In this document: positions 54,001 through 62,073 of the stretch, in pieces
Position numbering within the stretch: position 1 is the first letter of the stretch
Layout: the number at the start of each line of letters is the position of its first letter
NCBI RefSeq assembly: GCF_017813395.1
Contig: NZ_JAGIZB010000017.1
Location: 44,252-108,251, forward strand
Length of the DNA stretch: 64,000 bases
Direction of reading: 5' to 3'
Source: Pararoseomonas baculiformis
Lineage (GTDB): Bacteria > Pseudomonadota > Alphaproteobacteria > Acetobacterales > Acetobacteraceae
Program-made: the position numbers and the translations under genes
The notes under the pieces: model-generated
What the model saw: the letters and a program-made list of their open reading frames with translations, nothing else
Told to the model about the DNA's origin: nothing
Database searches by the model: none

Positions 54001-54957
54001 CTAGCGCGAGCCCTGGGCCTGCCGCACGAAATCCGCCAGTTCACGGTTGAAGCGCGCCGGCTCCTCCCAGAAGGGCGCGTGGCCGCTTTCCGGGTACAGC
54101 GAGAGCGTCGCGCCCGGAATGGTGGAGGCGGTGAAGCGGCCCATGGGGGTGGCGAGGATGCGGTCCTTCTCGCCATGCGTGACCAGCACGGGGAGGCGCA
54201 GCGCCTTCAGCACCTCCGTATAGTTCGCGGGGCGGCCAGACAGGCCGGCGCGGACATAGAGCGGCGCCAGCATGTTGAAGGCCAGCATGGTCTGGAAGTC
54301 GGCCGGGTCCGGCTGGGTGGCGAAGCAGGCGCGCAGGAAACGCACCGTGCCGTCGATGAAGGCATCGATTCCCGGCGCCTGCATGGCCTGGGGCCCGAGC
54401 AGCCCGACATCCGGCCCGAGAAAGGCCGGATCGCCCAGCGTGCTGCTGGCATTGACATAGTTGATCCCGGCCAGCGCGCCCGCGCCATGGGCGGTGAGGT
54501 AATCGCCGACCAGCCGCCCCGCATAGGACCAGCCCACCAGCACCGGCCGCTGCAGGCCCATTTCCGTGATGACGCTGCGCACGTCATCGGCCCAGACCTT
54601 GCCCGGCTTGTAGAAGGCGTCGCCCTCGGGCTTCGCGCTCATCCCATGGCCGCGCAGGTCGATGGCGACCATGCGGAAATCGCGCGCAAGCGCCGGGTCC
54701 CGCAGCTGCCGGTCCCAGGACATCGCGGCCTGGGCATAGCCGTGCAGGAACAGGATCGCCGGGCCCTGGGGGTTGCCGAACTCATAGGCAGCGAGGCGCA
54801 CGCCATCCGGCGAGGTGACGAAGCGCGGGGTGTAGGCGGCGCCTTCCATCCGCGCGGGCGACTGCTGCGCCGGCGCGGAGGCGGGGAGCAGGCCGAGGCC
54901 GGCCGCCATGGCGCCCCAGCCCATCAGGTCGCGCCGGCCAGGCGGGTGATTGCTCAT
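54001..54957 (-). CDS. Exported alpha/beta hydrolase
   Basis: 318 residues. The N-terminus GRRDLMGWGAMAAGLGLLPASAPA looks like a twin-arginine signal. The alpha/beta-hydrolase core: ILFLHGYAQAAMSW oxyanion region, DLRGHGMSA, nucleophile elbow VGWSYAGR, acid in THGEKDRIL and His in SGHAPFWEEP. Haloperoxidase/esterase-like. It converges with the Bug gene and may act in the periplasm on esters that feed the neighbouring catabolic operon; this is inference. Confidence 0.87.
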   Translation of the reverse strand: MSNHPPGRRDLMGWGAMAAGLGLLPASAPAQQSPARMEGAAYTPRFVTSPDGVRLAAYEFGNPQGPAILFLHGYAQAAMSWDRQLRDPALARDFRMVAIDLRGHGMSAKPEGDAFYKPGKVWADDVRSVITEMGLQRPVLVGWSYAGRLVGDYLTAHGAGALAGINYVNASSTLGDPAFLGPDVGLLGPQAMQAPGIDAFIDGTVRFLRACFATQPDPADFQTMLAFNMLAPLYVRAGLSGRPANYTEVLKALRLPVLVTHGEKDRILATPMGRFTASTIPGATLSLYPESGHAPFWEEPARFNRELADFVRQAQGSR

Positions 54958-55073
54958 CTCGTTCCCTCCGATTCAGCGGCGGGAACGACCTGATCGGGCC
55001 GCCCCCTGCCCTGGGGCGCAGCCTTGCATGCAGGAAGGCGTGGCGGAAGCGGCACCCCGGAGGGCGCCGTCCC

Positions 55074-56897
55074 TCACTCCACGGTCACGGCCTTGGCCAG
55101 GTTACGCGGCTGGTCCACATCCGTGCCCTTCAGCACCGCCACGTGATAGGCGAGCATCTGCACGGGGATGGCGTGCAGGATGGGCGCCACGAAGGGATCG
55201 ACCTTCGGCAGCACGACCACGCGGGAGGCGAAGCGGCGCAGCGCCGGGGCGCCGTCCTCATCGGTGAAGGCGATGATGCGGCCGCCGCGCGCCGCGGCTT
55301 CCTGGAGGTTGGAGGCGGTCTTCTCGAACAGCGGGCCGGAGGGGCAGAGGGAGATCACCGGCACCTTCTCGTCGATCAGGGCGATGGGCCCGTGCTTCAT
55401 CTCGCCGGCGGCATAGCCCTCCGCATGGATGTAGGAGAGCTCCTTGAGCTTCAGCGCGCCTTCGAGGGCGATGGGGAACATGCTGCCGCGGCCGAGATAG
55501 AGCACGTCCCGCGCGCCCTTGATGTCCTCGGCCAGGGCTTCGATCTCGGCGCTGGCGTCCAGCATCTTCGCGGCGTGCTCCGGCACCTCCAGCAGCGCGG
55601 TGGTGAGCCGCGCCTCCTCGGCGGCATCGATGGCGCCGCGGGCGCGGGCGAAGTTCAGCGCCAGGCAGGCCATGACGGAGAGCTGCGCGGTGAAGGCCTT
55701 GGTGGAGGCGACGCTGATCTCGGGCCCGGCGACCGTCATCAGCGTCGCGTCGCTCTCACGCGACATGGTGCTCTCGGGCACGTTCACCACGGAAACCAGG
55801 GCCTGGCCACCGGTGCGCAGCAGCTTCATCGCGGCCAGGTTGTCCGCCGTCTCGCCGGACTGGGAGACGAACATGGCGGCGCCGCCCTTGGTCAGCGGCG
55901 GGTCGCGATAGCGCAGCTCGCTCGCCACATCGGCGTCGCAGGGCAGGCGGGCGATGTTCTCGAACCAGTAGCGGGCGGTCTGGCACACGATGAAGGCCGA
56001 GCCGCAGCCGGACAGCCAGAGCCGCGGCAGCGTCGCGGGGTCGAAGGGCAGCGCGGGGCGGGCCACGGCGCGGGTGGCCGGGTCCACATACTGGCGGAGC
56101 GTGTCGCCGATCACCGCGGGGTGCTCGTGCAGCTCCTTTTCCATGAAGTGGCGGTAATTGCCCTTGCCGATGGCTGCGCCGGAGAAGGCGGTGGTCTTGA
56201 TGGCGCGCTCCACCGGCGCGTCATTCGCGTCGAAGACCCGGGCGGTGGTGTCGCTCACCACGGCCCAGTCGCCCTCATCCAGATAGGCGATGCGGCGGGT
56301 CAGCGGCGCGAGGGCGAGGGCGTCGGAGCCGACGAACATCTCGCCCTCGCCATAGCCGATGGCCAAGGGCGCGCCCTGGCGGGCGGCGAGGAGCTTGCGC
56401 GGATGCCCGGCGAAGACGGCCGCCAGGGCGAAGGCGCCGTGCACGCGCTTCAGCGCGCCGGAGAAGGCGATCTCCGGGCTGTCCCCGCGGGCGAGGTGGT
56501 GGTCCACGAGCCGGGCAAAGGTCTCGGTGTCCGTCTCCGTCTCGAACTCGGCGCCCTCGGCTTCCAGCTCGGCGCGCAGCTCCGCGTGGTTCTCGATGAT
56601 GCCGTTGTGCACGATCGAGACGCGGGCGGTGCCATGCGGATGGGCGTTGCGGGTGGTGGGGGCGCCATGGGTGGCCCAGCGCGTATGGCCGATGCCCGTG
56701 GTGCCGGGCAGCGGGTCGCGCTCCAGCACCCCGGCCAGGTTGCCCAGCTTGCCCTCGGCTCGGCGGCGCTCGACATGGCCGTTCACCAGCGTGGCGATGC
56801 CGGCGCTGTCATAGCCACGGTATTCCAGGCGGCGCAGCGCCTCGAGGAGACGAGGGGCGGCATCAACCTGCCCGACGACGCCGACAATTCCGCACAT
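55074..56897 (-). CDS. glmS: Glutamine-fructose-6-phosphate transaminase (isomerizing)
   Basis: 607 residues. N-terminal nucleophile glutaminase domain with Cys2 (MCGIVGVVG), then GIGHTRWATHG; two SIS sugar-isomerase domains with SGCGSAFIV and SQSGETADNLAAM; C-terminal end DQPRNLAKAVTVE. It makes glucosamine-6-phosphate, the entry to UDP-GlcNAc, peptidoglycan and LPS. It starts 2 nt after the glmU stop, so glmU-glmS is one unit. Confidence 0.98.
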   Translation of the reverse strand: MCGIVGVVGQVDAAPRLLEALRRLEYRGYDSAGIATLVNGHVERRRAEGKLGNLAGVLERDPLPGTTGIGHTRWATHGAPTTRNAHPHGTARVSIVHNGIIENHAELRAELEAEGAEFETETDTETFARLVDHHLARGDSPEIAFSGALKRVHGAFALAAVFAGHPRKLLAARQGAPLAIGYGEGEMFVGSDALALAPLTRRIAYLDEGDWAVVSDTTARVFDANDAPVERAIKTTAFSGAAIGKGNYRHFMEKELHEHPAVIGDTLRQYVDPATRAVARPALPFDPATLPRLWLSGCGSAFIVCQTARYWFENIARLPCDADVASELRYRDPPLTKGGAAMFVSQSGETADNLAAMKLLRTGGQALVSVVNVPESTMSRESDATLMTVAGPEISVASTKAFTAQLSVMACLALNFARARGAIDAAEEARLTTALLEVPEHAAKMLDASAEIEALAEDIKGARDVLYLGRGSMFPIALEGALKLKELSYIHAEGYAAGEMKHGPIALIDEKVPVISLCPSGPLFEKTASNLQEAAARGGRIIAFTDEDGAPALRRFASRVVVLPKVDPFVAPILHAIPVQMLAYHVAVLKGTDVDQPRNLAKAVTVE

Positions 56898-56899
56898 GG

Positions 56900-58222
56900 T
56901 CAGGTCTTCTCCTTACGGCGGGATGCACGGAAGGCGGCGGCGCGGCCTTCCTTCTGTTCCTGGCGGGCGCGGCCGAAGGCCATCGCATCGGGCGCCACAT
57001 CGGCGGTGATCGTGGAGCCGGCGGCGACGAAGGCGCCGTCATGCAGCGCCACGGGGGCGACGAGGGTGGCGTTGGAGCCGATGAAGACCCCCTGCCCCAC
57101 CCTGGTGCGGTGCTTGGCGAAGCCATCGTAATTGCAGGTGATGGTGCCGGCGCCGATATTGCTGCCGGCGCCGATGCTGGCATCGCCGATATAGGAGAGG
57201 TGGTTAGCCTTCGCGCCCTCGCCAAGCAGGGCAGCCTTCAGCTCCACGAAATTGCCGACATGGGCGCCGGCGCCGATCTCCGTGCCCGGGCGGAGGCGGG
57301 CGAAGGGGCCGATCACGGCGCCGCGCCGCACGAGGCAGGCTTCGAGATGGGAGAAGGCGCGGATCTCCACCCCATCCTCGATCGTCACGCCCGGGGCGAT
57401 GACGACATCGGGGCCGATGGTCACGTCCTGGCCGATCACCGTGTCATGGCTGAGGGTGACGCTTTCCGGGCGGATCAGCGTGGCGCCGCCGGCCATCGCC
57501 CTCTCGCGCAGCGCGGCCTGCACCGCGGCCTCGGCGGCGGCCAGCTCCATGCGGGAATTGATCCCGCGGCACTCGGCCTCCTCGGCTTCCACCGCCACGG
57601 CGCGGCACCCCGCGTCACGGGCGGCGGCGACGGTGTCGGTCAGGTAGTACTCGCCGGAGGCATTGTCGTTCCGCACGGCCCTGAGCCAGGCGAAAAGGCG
57701 CGGCGCGGGGGCGCAGATCACGCCGACATTGCAGAGCGTGATGGCCCGCTCCGCCTCGCTGGCATCCTTCCACTCGACGATGCGGGAGATCCCGCCATCC
57801 TCGTGCGGCAGCACGCGGCCGTAGCGGGCCGGGTCGGCCGGGCGCATGGCCAGCAGGACGAGATCCGCCCCATCCCGCGCGGCGACGAGGCGGCGGAGCG
57901 TGGCCGCGGAGATCAGCGGATTGTCGGCATAGAGGACGGCGACATCGCCCTCGAACCCTTCCAGCAGCGGCGCGGCCTGAAGGGCCGCATGGCCCGTGCC
58001 CAGGCGCTCATGCTGTACCACGGTGGCGTGGGGGGCCGCGGCCCTCTCCAGCGCCGGCATGTCCGGGCCGGTGACGACCACGATGCGGTCGAACACCTCC
58101 TCGCAGGAGGCGATGAGGTGGTTCAGCATCGGGCGGCCGGCGATGGGGTGCATCGCCTTGGGCAGGGATGAACGCATCCGCGTGCCCAGTCCGGCGGCGA
58201 GGAGAATGGCGGCCCTTTTCAT
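56900..58222 (-). CDS. glmU: Bifunctional UDP-GlcNAc pyrophosphorylase / glucosamine-1-phosphate acetyltransferase
   Basis: 440 residues. N-terminal uridyltransferase with LAAGLGTRMRSSLPKAMHP; C-terminal left-handed beta-helix of hexapeptide repeats with NFVELKAALLGEGAKANHLS and GDASIGAGSNIGAGTITCNYDG. Two consecutive steps to UDP-GlcNAc. The ATG of MKRAAILLAAG is chosen; an upstream open frame adds 12 unrelated residues. glmS follows directly; gph is divergent upstream. Confidence 0.97.
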   Translation of the reverse strand: MKRAAILLAAGLGTRMRSSLPKAMHPIAGRPMLNHLIASCEEVFDRIVVVTGPDMPALERAAAPHATVVQHERLGTGHAALQAAPLLEGFEGDVAVLYADNPLISAATLRRLVAARDGADLVLLAMRPADPARYGRVLPHEDGGISRIVEWKDASEAERAITLCNVGVICAPAPRLFAWLRAVRNDNASGEYYLTDTVAAARDAGCRAVAVEAEEAECRGINSRMELAAAEAAVQAALRERAMAGGATLIRPESVTLSHDTVIGQDVTIGPDVVIAPGVTIEDGVEIRAFSHLEACLVRRGAVIGPFARLRPGTEIGAGAHVGNFVELKAALLGEGAKANHLSYIGDASIGAGSNIGAGTITCNYDGFAKHRTRVGQGVFIGSNATLVAPVALHDGAFVAAGSTITADVAPDAMAFGRARQEQKEGRAAAFRASRRKEKT

Positions 58223-58326
58223 AATTGAGATAAGGCCTTCCCCTGGCCTCCTCCGCAAGGGTGGGGATCCTCAACTCATCCTCAACTCGCGTTGCGGGCT
58301 GCAATCGGGGGTGGCATGTGGCCCGG

Positions 58327-58977
58327 ATGGACCGCATCGCTCTCTTCGACCTTGACGGCACGCTGCTGGACAGCGCGCCCGACATCCATTCCGCCCTGGA
58401 GCGGCTGATGGCCCGGCATGGCCGGCCCGGCTTCACCCGGGAGGAGGTGTGGCGGATGATCGGGGATGGGGTGACCGTGCTGATCCAGCGCGCGAGCGGC
58501 GTGCGGAACCTGCCCTTCTCTCCCGGGCTCGTGGCGGATTTCATGGCGGATTACGAGGCCCATGCCGCCGACGAGACCTGCCCCTTCCCCGGAATCCCCG
58601 AGGTGCTGGCGGGGCTGAAGGCGGCGGGTTGGCGCCTGGCGGTCTGCACCAACAAGCCGGAGAAGGCGGCGCGGATCATCCTGGACGATCTCGGCCTTTC
58701 GCCCGTGCTGGACGATATCGGCGGCGGGGACAGCTTTCCGGTGCGCAAGCCGCATCCTGGCCACCCGCTTGCCATCCTGGCGCGGATGGGGGGCGATGCG
58801 TCGCGCGCCGTGCTGATCGGGGACCACCAGAACGACACGCGATCGGCCAAGGCCGCCGGGATCGCCCCGGTCTTCGCCGCCTGGGGCTACGGGCTGCCGG
58901 AGATGGCCGAGGGGGCGCCGGTGGCCTCCGCGCCCGCGGACCTGCCGGGCATCCTGGCGGCGCTCCTCCCCGGCTAG
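58327..58977 (+). CDS. gph: Phosphoglycolate phosphatase (HAD superfamily)
   Basis: 216 residues. HAD motif I is FDLDGTLLDSAPD, motif II is CTNKPEKAA, motif III/IV is VRKPHPGHPLAIL and IGDHQNDTRSAKAAG, where the usual GDSxxD reads GDHQND. The cap domain is C1 type. It removes phosphate from 2-phosphoglycolate. Divergent from glmU. Two direct copies of cctcaact lie in the gap before it. Substrate assignment is by similarity; related HAD phosphatases are possible. Confidence 0.85.
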   Translation: MDRIALFDLDGTLLDSAPDIHSALERLMARHGRPGFTREEVWRMIGDGVTVLIQRASGVRNLPFSPGLVADFMADYEAHAADETCPFPGIPEVLAGLKAAGWRLAVCTNKPEKAARIILDDLGLSPVLDDIGGGDSFPVRKPHPGHPLAILARMGGDASRAVLIGDHQNDTRSAKAAGIAPVFAAWGYGLPEMAEGAPVASAPADLPGILAALLPG

Positions 58978-59456
58978 CCCGGCGGCAGGATCTCGATTCC
59001 ATAGGATGCGGCAATGCCGCAGAGCCGCGGGACATCCGGCGGCACCATGGGCGGGAAGGCATCGCCCTGCTCCACCGGCTCGCCCGCATCGCGGAAGAAG
59101 CCCTCATGCAGCCCTCCCGGCACGTTCAGGATGAGCATCCGGGCCGGGCGCTCCGCCGGATTGCGGAAATGGTGCGGCACGTCCTTGGGCACGAAGACGA
59201 AGCCGCCGGGGCCATGGGTCTGCACGCTGCCGCCCAGGGTGAACTCATAGGTGCCTTCCAGCACGAAGAAGGCTTCCACATCCCGCCGCTGCAGATGGGG
59301 CGGGGAGCCCTGGCCTGGCGCGGTGCAGGCCTCCACCAGGGAGAAGCTGCCGCCGGTGCTCGCCGCCGTGGCGTGGAAGCGCAGCAGGTTGCCCAGGAGA
59401 TGAATGCTGCCCGGGGGCACCGGCCCGGCGGCAGCTGGCAGGAAATCCGCGTTCAT
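58974..59456 (-). CDS. Cupin domain protein
   Basis: 160 residues of the cupin beta-barrel. Motif 1 is SPPHLQRRDVEAFFVLEGTYEFTLGG, with metal-binding His, Glu-type residues (the second His of HxH is Gln/Arg); motif 2 is PKDVPHHFRNP. Probably a small metal-binding enzyme or sensor; the substrate is unknown. It converges with gph (4-nt overlap) and is divergent from a TetR-family regulator, which likely controls it. Confidence 0.82.
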   Translation of the reverse strand: MNADFLPAAAGPVPPGSIHLLGNLLRFHATAASTGGSFSLVEACTAPGQGSPPHLQRRDVEAFFVLEGTYEFTLGGSVQTHGPGGFVFVPKDVPHHFRNPAERPARMLILNVPGGLHEGFFRDAGEPVEQGDAFPPMVPPDVPRLCGIAASYGIEILPPG

Positions 59457-59503
59457 GGGACAATGGTTTCCTTACGGGATGCTTGTCTCATAAAGGGCGG
59501 GAT

Positions 59504-60112
59504 GTGGCAGGTCAATCGGAAACCGGAAGGGTACGGCAGAAGCAGCGGACCCGGCGGCTGCTTCTCGCCTCGGCAAGGGCACTGATCGCGGAGGGCCGCT
59601 CCCCATCCGTCGCGGATGTGGCGGACCACGCGGGCATCTCCCGCTCCAGCGCCTATCGCTACTTCTCGACACCCGAGGCCATGGTGCAGGAAGCGGTGCT
59701 GGATTCCCTGGCGCAGGAGCTGGACGAGGCCGCCCCCATCCCGCCCGATGCCCCGGCCGCCGAGACGGCGGAGGCGATGGTGGCCGCGGTGCTTCGCATG
59801 GTCCTGCGGAACGAGGCGTTGTTCCGCGCCTATCTCGGCGAAGCCGTGAAGGGACCGGATGCCGGGGCGCCCCGCCGGGCCGGGCGCCGCGTGGAATGGC
59901 TCGCCCGCGCGCTGGCGCCCCTCCGGTCCGAGATCGGGGAGCAGGCCTTCGAGCGGCTGCTGCGCGGCCTCTCGCTCCTTGCGGGCATCGAGACGGTCGT
60001 GGTGCTGCGGGATGTGTGCGGGCTGGAGGATGAAGGGATCGAGGCGACTGCCCGCTGGGCGGCGCGGGCGCTGGTGCAGGCCTCGCTCCCCGCGGCCGGT
60101 TATCCGGGCTGA
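59504..60112 (+). CDS. TetR/AcrR family regulator
   Basis: 202 residues from a GTG start. HTH at about residues 12-55: RTRRLLLASARALIAEGRSP, then SVADVADHAGISRSSAYRYF. The remaining helices form a ligand-binding domain. The frame is open to a TTG at 59483, which would add seven residues. It is divergent from the cupin gene across a gap of under 50 nt, so it probably represses it. Confidence 0.85.
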   Translation: MAGQSETGRVRQKQRTRRLLLASARALIAEGRSPSVADVADHAGISRSSAYRYFSTPEAMVQEAVLDSLAQELDEAAPIPPDAPAAETAEAMVAAVLRMVLRNEALFRAYLGEAVKGPDAGAPRRAGRRVEWLARALAPLRSEIGEQAFERLLRGLSLLAGIETVVVLRDVCGLEDEGIEATARWAARALVQASLPAAGYPG

Positions 60113-60134
60113 ACCGCCGCCGCCCGCCGGATCA

Positions 60135-60962
60135 TCAGCCCGGCGTCAGTTCCCGGCCCGGCGCCTGCACCTGCGCAGAGGGGCCGAAACTGGCCAGGCG
60201 CGCGGTAAGGGTGCCGAGCCAGCGGCTGTCATGGTCGATGCGCACGGGAATGGGCGGCCTGCCCGGGACCACCTCGGCCAGCCAGGCGGTGCCGGCCTGG
60301 GGACGGCGGGCTGCCTCGACATCCTCGCCCTTGCGGTGGCCGGCAAGGAAGCGGCCCTCGAAGGCGCATTTCATGGCAATGCCGGACCATTCGCCCCGCG
60401 CCGGGGGAAACTGGTCGCGCCCCTGTGTCCGGGCGGCCAGCTCGCTCAGGCGGCGGCCGTCATAGATGCGGGCGGCGCCGTTGCAATGGCCCTCGCGCCG
60501 CACCTGACGGACCAGCTGGGCGATGGCGGAGAGGCTGTCGATGGTGTTGCGCTGCAGGGCGTCGGGCACGGGCTCGCGCTCGTCCTGGTTGGCGGGGACC
60601 ATGGCGCGGACCACGGGCTGGCGGCCCTGCCATTCCAGAACGGTGCGGCGCGGTTCCCCGCGCCAGACGCCTTCGGAGACATAGCGGCGCGGGCGAGCCG
60701 TGGCGCCATCCCACACCCCTTCCACGCGGGTGGTGGTCTGCCCGCTGGCAAAGGCGGAGAGGAGGCCCCGCATGCGGGAGCGGAATTCGACCACATAACC
60801 GGACTCGGATACGTCCAGCGTGGCGTTGATCTCCATCACCGTCATGCCCGCGGCATGAACGGTGTAGGTGGCCGAGATCGTCTCGGCCCGGGCTGGCAGG
60901 GCGGCGGAAGCCAGCAGCGCAGCGGCGAGAAGCGCGGGACGGCGGAGCCGGTGGGGGGTCAT
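60135..60962 (-). CDS. DUF3108 family exported protein
   Basis: 275 residues. Signal peptide LLAAALLASAALPARAE, then ISATYTVHAAGMTVMEINATLDV and GYVVEFRSRMRGLLSAF, with a later RIYDGRRL, as in DUF3108 proteins of alphaproteobacteria. These are predicted periplasmic beta-sandwich proteins of unknown function. Two Cys (EGHCNGA and AMKCAFEG) may pair. It converges with the TetR gene. Confidence 0.82.
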   Translation of the reverse strand: MTPHRLRRPALLAAALLASAALPARAETISATYTVHAAGMTVMEINATLDVSESGYVVEFRSRMRGLLSAFASGQTTTRVEGVWDGATARPRRYVSEGVWRGEPRRTVLEWQGRQPVVRAMVPANQDEREPVPDALQRNTIDSLSAIAQLVRQVRREGHCNGAARIYDGRRLSELAARTQGRDQFPPARGEWSGIAMKCAFEGRFLAGHRKGEDVEAARRPQAGTAWLAEVVPGRPPIPVRIDHDSRWLGTLTARLASFGPSAQVQAPGRELTPG

Positions 60963-61027
60963 ACCAGGCCTTGCATCGCGGACCGTATAAAGATCGGGTC
61001 GGCGATCGGGTTTCGCCAGGGGCCTGC

Positions 61028-61056
61028 TTGACAGGAAAGGCGAGCCGGTAGATATC
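61028..61056 (+). promoter_or_regulatory. Promoter of tRNA-Val
   Basis: ttgaca, 17-nt spacer, gatatc. The -10 ends 12 nt before the tRNA, so transcription would begin about six bases ahead of the mature 5' end. Confidence 0.65.
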
Positions 61057-61068
61057 CCCGCCCACTCC

Positions 61069-61143
61069 GGGCGCGTAGCTCAGCGGGAGAGCATTCGCTT
61101 CACACGCGAAGGGTCACAGGTTCAATCCCTGTCGCGCCCACCA
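61069..61143 (+). tRNA. tRNA-Val (anticodon CAC)
   Basis: 75 nt including an encoded CCA. Acceptor gggcgcg pairs with cgcgccc, D arm gctc/gagc, anticodon stem ttcgc/gcgaa with loop ttcacac (anticodon CAC), T arm acagg/cctgt with ttcaatc. It reads GUG codons, which are common in GC-rich genomes. Confidence 0.96.
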
Positions 61144-61267
61144 CCCCCCCTCTTCTCCCCAGGGCGGGTTTCCTTCCAAGACATCCAGATCCCCTTCTGA
61201 ACGCCGCAGCGGCTTCTGCCCGCTTCGCCGCCATTCGCCTGCGCGGATCCGTGGGCGTAGGCGCTCA

Positions 61268-61295
61268 GGCCGGGGGAAGCACCCTCCCCCCGGCC
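61268..61295 (-). terminator. Hairpin after the EF-hand gene
   Basis: ggccggggg pairs with cccccggcc (9 bp), 9 nt past the stop of the EF-hand protein gene on the minus strand. There is no T run. Nothing else is seen between the tRNA and this hairpin. Confidence 0.45.
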
Positions 61296-61303
61296 ATCCG
61301 GCC

Positions 61304-61831
61304 TTACTGGGCCTGGGTCGGTGCCTGCTGAGGCGCCGCATCCCGGTGCCGCTCGGCCCGCACATGGCGGCGCCGCACCTCATCCTGGGTGAGGGCATTG
61401 TCGCCATTCACGTCGCGGGCCCGGAACATCGCCTCGGCGAAGGGGCGCAGCTCGGCGAGGGTCACGCGGCCGTCGCGGTCGGCGTCCAGCGCGCGGAACA
61501 TGCCGGCGCCACGCTCCTCCATTCGGGCCAGGCGGCCGGCGGGCGGCGCCGGGCGATCGCCGCGGCGGGCCTCCATGCGCGCGCGCATGTGGTTGCGGAA
61601 CTCCTCCAGCGTCACGCCGCCATCCTTGTTGGCATCCGCCTCGGAGAAGCGGGCGGAAAGGCTGGCCCAGCCCTCTTCGGCGGTGACGCGGCCATCATTG
61701 TTGGCATCGGCCTGCTGGAACATGCCGCCGCGGCGCGGGCCTTCCTGCGCCAGGGCGGGCGCAGCGCCGATGGCACCGGCGCCGAGAAGCACGGCCAGGG
61801 CAGAGAGGGTGATCTTGCGGGTCCGGGTCAT
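61304..61831 (-). CDS. Exported protein with four EF-hands
   Basis: 175 residues: signal peptide (LSALAVLLGAGAIGAAPALAQ), then four 12-residue calcium loops: DANNDGRVTAEE, DANKDGGVTLEE, DADRDGRVTLAE and DVNGDNALTQDE. The last has Asn where Gly is usual at position 6 and may bind weakly. It is probably a periplasmic calcium-binding protein. The start ATG is that before TRTRKITL; the upstream open frame is unrelated. The C-terminus is Gln/Pro/Ala-rich. Confidence 0.9.
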   Translation of the reverse strand: MTRTRKITLSALAVLLGAGAIGAAPALAQEGPRRGGMFQQADANNDGRVTAEEGWASLSARFSEADANKDGGVTLEEFRNHMRARMEARRGDRPAPPAGRLARMEERGAGMFRALDADRDGRVTLAELRPFAEAMFRARDVNGDNALTQDEVRRRHVRAERHRDAAPQQAPTQAQ

Positions 61832-62073
61832 TCTTCGTCCTCCTTGACGATGATCCCAAGATGGCCCGCGGCATGTAACAGGCGCAGGTCGCGGCCGTGA
61901 GGAAGCGTGACACGCCCGGCATGGCCTGCATGGCCGGCGGATGGCCTTTCGACCCCGCACGGGCGGCGGCTCTATAGCGGCTCCACAAGGGCCGGCAATG
62001 ATGGCTTATTCTAAAGGATCATGACGCAGACCGGCGCCTGCACGCGCCCCGACCACCGCCCGGAGCGCCTGGA

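Noticed and set aside
61069..61143. tRNA-Val as integration site of a genomic island
   Set aside because: No integrase, no direct repeat of the tRNA 3' end and ordinary genes on both sides.
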